Made by a program: the position numbers and the translations under genes
Shown here: one piece after another, positions 1 through 5,311 of the stretch
Layout of the letters: each line of letters begins with the position of its first letter
Position numbering within the stretch: position 1 is the first letter of the stretch
Assembly (NCBI GenBank): GCA_044374295.1
Contig: JBILOU010000053.1
Coordinates: 1-14,279 of the forward strand
Length of the DNA stretch: 14,279 nt
Reading direction: 5' to 3'
Source of the DNA: CAIZGX01 sp044374295
Lineage (GTDB): Bacteria; Bacteroidota; Bacteroidia; Flavobacteriales_D; Sanyastnellaceae
Notes under the pieces: generated by a model
The model's database searches: none
What the model saw: only the letters and a program-made list of their open reading frames with translations
Told to the model about the DNA's origin: nothing

Positions 1-135
1 ATTCTCGTTTTTTAATTCATTTAGCAATTCAACACGTCTTCCTGTCAAGCCAATTTTATAATTGTTGTCAGCCAAAAGTTTTGCAAGTCCTTTACCTATT
101 CCAGATGTCGCCCCAATTATTATAGCTATCTTCAT
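1..135 (-). CDS. Short-chain dehydrogenase/reductase, N-terminal 45 residues (gene runs off the window start)
   Basis: Only the N-terminus is present: the ATG is the complement of 133-135 and the frame stays open to base 1. It opens with a short beta strand followed by GATSGIG at residues 8-14, the glycine-rich dinucleotide-binding motif (TGxxxGxG type) of classical short-chain dehydrogenases, then a helix and a GLTGRR strand-turn at about residues 30-35, where the arginines would favour NADP(H). The catalytic Ser, Tyr and Lys would lie outside the window, so the substrate cannot be told. The family is soluble and cytoplasmic. An attC-like structure lies about 40 bases upstream on the same strand, so the gene might be a mobile cassette, but this is inference. 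The family call is secure; the role is not. Confidence 0.85.
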   Translation of the reverse strand, partial: MKIAIIIGATSGIGKGLAKLLADNNYKIGLTGRRVELLNELKNEN

Positions 136-175
136 TCTTAATTTTTGTCTGTTTTTTGTGTCGCCCTAAAATGAG

Positions 176-257
176 GCATAACTTACTTATACACGCTATA
201 AACCTACCCAATACATGTCATTACAGCGAGATAGGCGCAGGTTTGTTGCGGTTAGAT
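176..257 (-). repeat. attC-like (integron recombination site) inverted repeat
   Basis: On the minus strand this 82-base segment starts with ATCTAAC (251-257), which fits the RYYYAAC outer box of attC sites, and ends with GTTATGC (176-182), which approximates the GTTRRRY box. Between them a 12-base imperfect stem joins 194-205 (CGCTATAAACCT) with 239-250 (AGGTTTGTTGCG): 10 Watson-Crick pairs, one G-T wobble and one mismatch. The length falls within the usual attC range, and a reading frame (the dehydrogenase) starts about 40 bases past the GTTATGC end in the expected direction. Against it: the two sides are asymmetric (11 extra bases at 183-193), one box deviates from consensus, and no integrase or second site is visible. 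It could instead be an unrelated inverted repeat. Confidence 0.35.
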
Positions 258-317
258 AAAGGTAATTAAAAAGAAAGCGGAAAATAGTTATTCAAAACAA
301 TTCTTCAATGCCCTGAT

Positions 318-380
318 GTCTTCGACGAATGTTTTCAACGAATGCCTTTGGCGAATGCTTCGCGAATGTCTTCGACGATT
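318..380 (+). repeat. GAAT-linked mini-hairpin array, block 1a (5 units)
   Basis: Five short self-complementary units are joined by the 4-base linker GAAT: GTCTTCGAC (318-326), GTTTTCAAC (331-339), GCCTTTGGC (344-352), GCTTCGC (357-363) and GTCTTCGAC (368-376), the last followed by GATT. Each unit is G..C with a TTC or TTT loop, and the arms change together (GTC/GAC, GTT/AAC, GCC/GGC), so pairing is kept while sequence varies. No function is known to me. Confidence 0.85.
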
Positions 381-427
381 TTATCAACGCAGTTCCAATT
401 AGACAGTAGGAATGATGTAATTCTTAC

Positions 428-468
428 GAATGCCTTCGGCGAATGCTTCGCGAATGTCTTCGACGATT
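428..468 (+). repeat. GAAT-linked mini-hairpin array, block 1b (3 units)
   Basis: GAAT at 428-431 is followed by GCCTTCGGC (432-440), GCTTCGC (445-451) and GTCTTCGAC (456-464), each separated by GAAT, ending in GATT. The segment 426-471 duplicates 338-383 with a single change, T to C. That change turns the GCCTTTGGC loop into TTC and leaves the stem intact, so the block is a copy of part of block 1a. Confidence 0.85.
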
Positions 469-540
469 TTAATTATGAAATAGGAACATTAAAAAAGTTA
501 AGAAATGGTAAGAGAAGTTAAGAGAGGGGAAGAATAAACA

Positions 541-664
541 ACGTAGTTCCAGCAACATAGTTTCAACAACATAGTTCCAACACGTAGTTCCCACAACATA
601 GTTCCAACAACGTAGTTCAAACAACGAAGTTCTTACAACGAAGTTCCAACAACGCAGTTCCTCA
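541..664 (+). repeat. Degenerate 14-base tandem repeat, 9 copies
   Basis: Nine successive units of 13-14 bases with approximate consensus ACGTAGTTCCAACA: starts at 541, 555, 569, 582, 596, 610, 624, 638 and 652. Units vary at ACG/ACA, GTA/GAA/GCA and in the CCAACA part. A lone relative (ACGCAGTTCCAATT) sits at 387-400 between the two hairpin blocks, and a weaker one at 415-427. The last unit contains the stop codon (complement of 662-664) of the minus-strand glycosyltransferase, so the array abuts that coding end exactly. Several units contain GTTCCAAC, a tiny GTT/AAC palindrome. Confidence 0.8.
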
Positions 665-1429
665 CTTATGCCGAAACCAACAATCCATCCGCGTCCCTTC
701 ATATCCTTTGAAGATGCTGTTAACTGGTGCGCCGTAAATAAGTCGGTCGTTGAATTGGGTGCGAGCAATGTAGTTGAATGCGCCCATGTCTCCGGTGAAG
801 GTGGTTTTGTTTTCTTGATTGAATTGCTCGTGAACACTGCAAAGGGATTCCAAGAAATGCAGCATGACAGTTGTTGATCCGCCAATGATTCCGCAGTTCA
901 GCAAGGTCGATTGTGCGAACGATTGCTCGTATTCCGCAAAGCCAGTAATCTGATTTCTTAAATGAGTCGAGTGATTATTCATCCATTCGTTGTCCAACGT
1001 TTTCGGTTCGTCGCCGCAGAAGAGGGTGTCTCGATTTTCTTGAAACAGAAAAGTCTCGAACGGATTCTGTACTACAACAACATCTGAAACATCGGTAACG
1101 AAAACGGAATGAATAGTTGAAGCGAAATTCAACAAGAAGTCGCGATAGATGAAATAACGGAAGACATTCGGATTGAAAGCTGGATTGTATTCCACTTCAA
1201 TGAAAGTAATGTTTTCATTCGAAAACTTCCGACAGGTTTCTTCAGAAAAACTGTTGTGAAAAATAACGCCGTGCAAATTCAAAAGCTGAATAGATTCAGC
1301 CCAGGCTTGAACCAAGGCGTAGCTGTCGTCTTCGAGGGTTGTGTTGCGGTTCACGTCATACACGCCGGTGAAATGACAAGCGAGAATAATGTTCTCTGAT
1401 TTCGGAATGTAATTGAATGAAGAGCGCAT
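662..1429 (-). CDS. Putative GT-A-like glycosyltransferase (TOD1/MUCI70 or DUF616-like), 255 aa
   Basis: The chosen start is the ATG at 1427-1429, which shares one base with the stop codon of the upstream glycosyltransferase (TAATG on the minus strand), a typical translational coupling. The open frame reaches back to 1642, but that part is antisense-like shadow of the upstream gene. The protein begins with a strand (IILACHFTG, residues 14-22). It has an aspartate-rich VTDVSDV segment with D113 and D116 after a hydrophobic strand, followed by NPFE, and later LNCGIIGGS at 177-185. A D-x-x-D loop followed by NPF and an 'LN(A/C)G(I/L)(I/L)GGS' segment recalls nucleotide-sugar-binding folds such as TOD1/MUCI70; I have not verified the match. 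No signal peptide or membrane helix is seen. A glycan-related role fits the coupled partner; acceptor and donor are unknown. Confidence 0.6.
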   Translation of the reverse strand: MRSSFNYIPKSENIILACHFTGVYDVNRNTTLEDDSYALVQAWAESIQLLNLHGVIFHNSFSEETCRKFSNENITFIEVEYNPAFNPNVFRYFIYRDFLLNFASTIHSVFVTDVSDVVVVQNPFETFLFQENRDTLFCGDEPKTLDNEWMNNHSTHLRNQITGFAEYEQSFAQSTLLNCGIIGGSTTVMLHFLESLCSVHEQFNQENKTTFTGDMGAFNYIARTQFNDRLIYGAPVNSIFKGYEGTRMDCWFRHK

Positions 1430-2082
1430 TAATTCTGAAGCGGAGCGTTTTGTTTTTTTACTGTCGCGCTTATGCTGTTGGGCATGTTCCGATAATAGAT
1501 GTAAGACCGAAGATCTACTTTCTCCACGCGGAATTTCGCTTCTGCTTGCTCGAAGAAATCGGCGTCCGCCGCATATCCACTCTTCAAACAAATCGTAGTG
1601 AACACTTCGCGTCTTCCGAAAAGTGTTCCGAATAAAATGCAATCGTCTAAATGCACCAATTGGGTATGATCATCTTTGTCTGGAACGAAGTAATCATCTG
1701 AATGGTTCACCATAGTTTCGGTGAAAGATGCTATCAAATCAAGCGACTCTATTTTCTCTAAACAAGAACTCAAATGATGAGGTTTGTATTCATCGTCGCT
1801 ATCTAATATCGTAATGAACTCGCCAATGCTGTTGAGAACGCCGCGGTCGATGGATTTCGATTGACCTCGGTTGCTGTGGCGGACGTAAATGATTTTGTCT
1901 TCGTGTTGCTCTGCGTATTGCAGCATTTGAGCACGACTGTCGTTCGTTCCGCCGTCGTCGATAATGATTAGCTCGAAGTCTTGAAAGTCTTGATTCAACA
2001 CAGAGTCGATGGCTCTTTTAATAAAAGCGAACTCGGTGTTGTACACGGCCATAAGGACAGATATCTTGACTTTCTTCAGCAT
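1429..2082 (-). CDS. Family 2 glycosyltransferase, 217 aa
   Basis: A soluble inverting GT-A glycosyltransferase of family GT2, expected to move a sugar from a nucleotide-sugar donor to a surface-glycan precursor. It shows the hallmark order: KISVLMAVYN at residues 6-15, LIIIDDGGTND at 38-48 (nucleotide-binding acidic pair), the NRGQSKSIDRG helix start at 71-81, and ILDSDDEYKP at 92-101, where D94-S-D96 is the metal-binding DXD. The second half is short: after about residue 115 there is only a compact domain ending near a RSYIYYRNMPNS segment, the R-x-x-x-x-R-like C-terminal region of many GT2 enzymes. At 217 residues it lies at the small end of the family but looks intact. It is translationally coupled to the following glycosyltransferase through TAATG. 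The first ATG (2080-2082) fits the usual MLKKVKISVLM N-terminus. Confidence 0.88.
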   Translation of the reverse strand: MLKKVKISVLMAVYNTEFAFIKRAIDSVLNQDFQDFELIIIDDGGTNDSRAQMLQYAEQHEDKIIYVRHSNRGQSKSIDRGVLNSIGEFITILDSDDEYKPHHLSSCLEKIESLDLIASFTETMVNHSDDYFVPDKDDHTQLVHLDDCILFGTLFGRREVFTTICLKSGYAADADFFEQAEAKFRVEKVDLRSYIYYRNMPNSISATVKKQNAPLQN

Positions 2083-2183
2083 AACAGGAAATGCTATATT
2101 TTTTCCGATTGCAAAGAAGCGGGAAAAATTCCGAATCGCTGTTAAATAAATGTTTTATTTGACTTTTGTGAAGTCGACTCAAT

Positions 2184-2855
2184 CTAATACTTCAACATAT
2201 CTACTTCCTCGAAATTTTCAAAGTCTTTGATGTCGCGAAGCTTGAGTAATTTGGTAACTGTTATGTTGGTCCAGGTTTCTCTGAACTCCTCATCTCCGCC
2301 CTCCGCGCTTTCATTGGTGTTCACCTTTTCTTGTTTCTTCTTTGAAATGAAGTTGATGCTGGTTTCTTTTTCAACAACTTCGCCGCCTTCACTCGAGTCG
2401 TAACCAATTAAATAAAAATCGGAGTTTCTGTATCGGAAGGTGTATTTCCAATATCCATATCGTCCGTGTGCGTAATGGATGTATAAGTTTCCTTTGTTGA
2501 TCTCCAAAGAAAGTTCAGGGGCGTAATACACGCCACCGTCTTCGTTTTCGGAAGAAAAACAGTTTAAGTTTTTCAAGACTATTTGATACTGATTGTCTTT
2601 CTTGAACAGAACAATGATCCCTCTTCTGTTGCGGTCGACCATTTCGCCGAATTCGTTTTTTTCGTATGCACCTTTGTCGGTTCCTTTAATGAGAAGTACT
2701 TTATCGGCAACTCCGTCTTTGTTCAAGTCCCCTTCAACGGAACTAACCAATACGAATCCCACAGGGATGAAATCGTTCGGATTTTTTTTGGTGGAAGGTT
2801 GTGCAATTGCAACAGCAGATAAGAAGAGTAGAGCAATGAAAAGATTTGTTTTCAT
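2184..2855 (-). CDS. Secreted protein of unknown function with an EF-hand-like calcium loop, 223 aa
   Basis: I place the start at the ATG complement of 2853-2855 because it gives a clean signal peptide (residues 1-19, MKTNLF then a hydrophobic core ending AVAIAQ), whereas the longer frame to 2909 adds 18 residues encoded partly near the hairpin array. The mature part contains GDLNKDGVADKVLL at about residues 42-55, a D-x-N-x-D-x-x-x-D calcium-binding loop (D43, N45, D47, D51) as found in VCBS/FG-GAP and dockerin-like repeats. The rest is rich in aromatic beta-strand segments (YIHYAHGRYGYWKYTFRYR). A periplasmic or exported location is likely. I do not recognise a named family. Upstream, TACATTTA (complement of 2860-2867) is one base off the TAnnTTTG -7 box, 4 bases before the ATG. 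It is separated from the next minus-strand gene by the hairpin array. Confidence 0.75.
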   Translation of the reverse strand: MKTNLFIALLFLSAVAIAQPSTKKNPNDFIPVGFVLVSSVEGDLNKDGVADKVLLIKGTDKGAYEKNEFGEMVDRNRRGIIVLFKKDNQYQIVLKNLNCFSSENEDGGVYYAPELSLEINKGNLYIHYAHGRYGYWKYTFRYRNSDFYLIGYDSSEGGEVVEKETSINFISKKKQEKVNTNESAEGGDEEFRETWTNITVTKLLKLRDIKDFENFEEVDMLKY

Positions 2856-2885
2856 ACTATAAATGTAATGTGTTCTTTTCATCGC

Positions 2886-3020
2886 GTCGCAGACATTTGT
2901 CATCGACATTCGCTGCTGTGCAGCATTCGCCCTTCGGGCATTCGTTCACTATTGAACATTCGTCACCGACATTCGCTGCTTTGCAGCATTCGTTCGCTAG
3001 CGAACATTCGTCCTACGGAC
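2886..3020. repeat. ATTC-linked mini-hairpin array, block 2 (9 hairpins)
   Basis: Nine self-complementary units follow each other with 4-base linkers. The units are GTCGCAGAC (2886-2894), GTCATCGAC (2899-2907), GCTGCTGTGCAGC (2912-2924), GCCCTTCGGGC (2929-2939), GTTCACTATTGAAC (2944-2957), GTCACCGAC (2962-2970), GCTGCTTTGCAGC (2975-2987), GTTCGCTAGCGAAC (2992-3005) and GTCCTACGGAC (3010-3020). The linker is ATTT once and ATTC seven times. ATTC is the complement of GAAT, so this is the same element class as the blocks at 318-468, in the opposite orientation. Stems are 3 to 7 base pairs with no mismatch, while arm sequence, arm length and loop all vary. There is no T-run, so it is not a simple terminator. 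Confidence 0.9.
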
Positions 3021-3377
3021 TTTAGTGCTTCCGCCCAAGAACAAGTGCGTCAATGAAATCACAAACGACAACCACAATGCCGACCAGAAGCCGTCGATCT
3101 TAAATCCTTCCACCAGTTCTCCGGCAATCAAGAGCATAGACGCATTAATAACCAACAAGAACAAACCCATGGTGAAAAGCGTTGCCGGAATAGTAAGCGC
3201 AATTAATATGGGTTTCAAAAATCGATTCAACAACGTTATAACAATTGCGCTTATAATTACCGTAACAGAAGAGTCTACTGAAAATCCGTCGAGTAAATAA
3301 TCGCCAATGAACAGCGCTAGGCTCGTTAACATCAATTGAAAGGTTACTTTGTAAAAATTGTTAGGGCTCTGTTCCAT
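2997..3377 (-). CDS. Small four-helix membrane protein, 'phage holin family' PF04020-type, 126 aa
   Basis: The protein has four strongly hydrophobic segments: about residues 13-30, 37-62, 64-86 and 97-115. It carries the pattern of the PF04020 membrane family (short N-terminus, LNRFLKPILIALTIPAT between helices 2 and 3, polar turn EGFKIDGF before helix 4). That family is often labelled 'phage holin family' only through a distant resemblance; nothing here points to phage lysis, and in Bacteroidota it is a chromosomal inner-membrane protein of unknown role. The 3' end is odd: after GGS, the residues TKVRRTNVR and the TAG stop (complement of 2997-2999) are encoded by the hairpin array, the stop lying in the centre of the palindrome GTTCGCTAGCGAAC. 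The original C-terminus was probably different. Start at the ATG complement of 3375-3377. Confidence 0.8.
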   Translation of the reverse strand: MEQSPNNFYKVTFQLMLTSLALFIGDYLLDGFSVDSSVTVIISAIVITLLNRFLKPILIALTIPATLFTMGLFLLVINASMLLIAGELVEGFKIDGFWSALWLSFVISLTHLFLGGSTKVRRTNVR

Positions 3378-3478
3378 GGTGAATTTTCAATTTGGCGAAT
3401 TTCGAAAAGATGAACGAATAATTTTTCTTTTTCGTTTGAATTCCTGCTTTCTTTTCGAAATTTCTTTTCTTTGTTGGT

Positions 3479-5311
3479 ATGAAGAACATTTTCTTGCGCT
3501 CGTTCATTTTCGCTTTGGTGCTGTCGGCTCATTCCGCCGGAGCTTTTTCTTTTCCCGCTGGAACCGTTTGGTTCAACACAGACTATCAATTCAACACCGA
3601 TCTTCTGCGCGATAAACTAGTCATCCTGGGTTGCCTTCAACCCGAAGAAATAACAGGGGTTGGCGCTATGGTAGATCTGCAAGAAGAATTTCTTACAATT
3701 CCGCAAGTGCAATGTATTACCCTCATTCCAGCGCGCGAACCAGCCTACAGCCGACAAGAAATCTTCGACTTCATTCAACAAAATGGAATTAGCCATCCGG
3801 TTGCAATTGTTCCGAATTGGGGAGACATTACTTTGATAGAAGCCAACCGACTTCCACAAATATTAGTTTTCAATAAGTCTATGAAAGAAGCGGTTCTTGC
3901 CATTCAAGGAACGCGAGAACTCCCGACAATTGGCGCAGCCGTGAGCGAAATCATTAAGATCGACTTAAACAGCTATTCGCTTTGGCAACCTACTGTTTCT
4001 CCCGAACCAAAACATTGGGCGAATCCACTCATTGAACTTCCAAGCGACTTGTGCTACTTCTCAGGAGAACTCGCGGTTTCAGAACCAGCACTGTTTCGCG
4101 TAAGCACCGTTAGCGAAGACGGTTTCATTCAAAAAAGAATTGGCGGAGTGCGCGGTTTTGCAGACGGAGACATTTCCGTTGCGCAGATGAAAAAGCCTAT
4201 GGGCGTGACCTTCAGCTTCGCAGAACAACTGCTCTACATTGCCGATCCGCTCAATCACGCCATTCGCATCTACGAGAATGATCAACATGTTTTGCTTACC
4301 ATTCTTGGAAATGGAAAACAACCGAACATTGAAAGTTTTGAAAAGTCAAACACATGGAAAGGTGCTATTCCTTATCCAACAGATGTGCTTATCGTGAAGA
4401 ACAAAATCTATGTCCTTGCCGGAAACGATTGCAGCGTATGGGAATTGAATACCGCCGACCAGTCTTCGAAATTAATTTGGAGAAGCGAAAACAAGGACGC
4501 ACAAGGCAATGCACTCAGCGCCCTTTCCCTCCAATTCTTCAACAAAGAATTTTACATGCTGAAAAGCAACGGAACGATTTCGAAATTCAAAAAGAAGAAA
4601 GAGCAAATCGCCTATGCGCCTGAAACGCCTTTGAATCGCGCAGGTGGATTCACCTTCTACAACAACGATCTTGTGATAAGCGAACCCTTCAACCAGAAAC
4701 TTTCATGGTTAGGAAGTGTGAAGAATATGGCTGGAAGTGGTGTGGTCGGATTGAAAGACGGAGCTGCTGATACAGCGCAGTTCACGCGCCCCATGGCGTT
4801 GAATAAAATTGGAAGTGAAATTTTTGTGTGCGAAGGCGGATACGGCGTGTTGCGCAAATGGCGCATGGTGTCGAATGAAGTGAAGAGTTTTTATCCGGTC
4901 GTAAGTCAAGAGGCTTTGTACTCGGGCGAATCTCCAAATGCAGGAGAGGCAGTTGCGTTAGAGCCATTGATTGTTGAGCCGGGAAAGACAACTTTGAAAT
5001 TGACAATCGATGCTCCCGGATATTTCTTGATGAATACCGAAGAGAACGGTGTGTTCACCGACGAGAATTCAGGAATAACGGCATCGGCAGAAGTTTTAAC
5101 CGATGGAAAGGTTGATTTATTATTGGAAGTGCCAGCGGACAGAACCGAGATGGGATTCATTCAATTGGGATTGCAGTTGGTGCTGCATCCGAACGATGCA
5201 CCCAAGATGACTTACATGAAAAGAATGTTCGTCGTATTTACCTATGAAATTCTTCCGGGAAGTGAACACAAGCAAGAGCTCATTATTCATCCGTTTGTAA
5301 AACCGAATTAA
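3479..5311 (+). CDS. Exported NHL-repeat protein with a degenerate thioredoxin-like domain (NHLRC2-like), 610 aa
   Basis: A signal peptide covers roughly residues 1-22 (MKNIFLRSF, hydrophobic core, SAGA). Residues 45-165 resemble a thioredoxin fold: KLVILGCLQPEE at the place of the active site, a central strand VQCITLIPAREPAYS, a helix, and the cis-proline-type strand NRLPQILVFNKS. The CXXC pair is missing; only one Cys remains in the GCLQPEE segment, so disulfide chemistry is unlikely. From about 215 to 465 come NHL propeller blades, clearest at FADGDISVAQMKKPMGV followed by LLYIADPLNHAIRIY, and at LKDGAADTAQFTRPMAL followed by GYGVLRKW. Residues 480-605 form a beta-rich tail. This order (thioredoxin-like, NHL propeller, beta domain) matches NHLRC2, a conserved protein of unclear chemistry. 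Its stop overlaps the stop of the convergent TPR gene by 4 bases. Export suggests a periplasmic or surface role. Confidence 0.75.
   Translation: MKNIFLRSFIFALVLSAHSAGAFSFPAGTVWFNTDYQFNTDLLRDKLVILGCLQPEEITGVGAMVDLQEEFLTIPQVQCITLIPAREPAYSRQEIFDFIQQNGISHPVAIVPNWGDITLIEANRLPQILVFNKSMKEAVLAIQGTRELPTIGAAVSEIIKIDLNSYSLWQPTVSPEPKHWANPLIELPSDLCYFSGELAVSEPALFRVSTVSEDGFIQKRIGGVRGFADGDISVAQMKKPMGVTFSFAEQLLYIADPLNHAIRIYENDQHVLLTILGNGKQPNIESFEKSNTWKGAIPYPTDVLIVKNKIYVLAGNDCSVWELNTADQSSKLIWRSENKDAQGNALSALSLQFFNKEFYMLKSNGTISKFKKKKEQIAYAPETPLNRAGGFTFYNNDLVISEPFNQKLSWLGSVKNMAGSGVVGLKDGAADTAQFTRPMALNKIGSEIFVCEGGYGVLRKWRMVSNEVKSFYPVVSQEALYSGESPNAGEAVALEPLIVEPGKTTLKLTIDAPGYFLMNTEENGVFTDENSGITASAEVLTDGKVDLLLEVPADRTEMGFIQLGLQLVLHPNDAPKMTYMKRMFVVFTYEILPGSEHKQELIIHPFVKPN

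Larger units (their letters stand above)
136..661. other. Gene-free, repeat-rich interval
   Basis: About 525 bases with no convincing coding sequence. It contains, in order, an attC-like inverted repeat (176-257), an AT-rich stretch (258-305), two blocks of GAAT-linked mini-hairpins (318-380, 428-468) which share a 46-base near-identical duplication (338-383 and 426-471, one mismatch), an A/G-rich stretch (470-540) and a 14-base tandem repeat (541-664). The open frames here are repeat translations or antisense shadows of the neighbouring glycosyltransferase. Confidence 0.8.

Noticed and set aside
469..885. Open reading frames overlapping the 14-base repeat and the end of the glycosyltransferase
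   Set aside because: They translate the repeat into low-complexity residues or run antisense to a gene with clear domain motifs; there is no family resemblance.
1430..1642. N-terminal extension of the 255-residue glycosyltransferase
   Set aside because: It overlaps the conserved C-terminal part of the GT2 gene in another frame, is rich in Arg and Ser, and the TAATG junction gives a better start.
2083..2183. Terminator after the secreted-protein gene (a GACTT/AAGTC hairpin and an AAATAAA/TTTATTT palindrome)
   Set aside because: The stems are only 5-7 weak pairs and no clean T-run follows in the minus direction. It could be real, but I cannot separate it from AT-rich chance.
2886..3020. CRISPR array reading of the repeats
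   Set aside because: There is no constant repeat of 23 bases or more and no uniform unique spacers; the constant part is only 4 bases and the variable parts are self-complementary. No cas genes are near.
2886..3020. Rho-independent terminator for the PF04020-type gene
   Set aside because: Many hairpins are present but none is followed by a T-run on either strand.
2997..3377. Prophage remnant because of the 'holin' label
   Set aside because: The PF04020 family is a chromosomal membrane family; no endolysin, integrase or structural phage gene is nearby.
3466..3473. Promoter TTTCTTTG before the NHL gene
   Set aside because: It misses the conserved A of TAnnTTTG and has no TTG at -33; this T-rich stretch would give such matches by chance.
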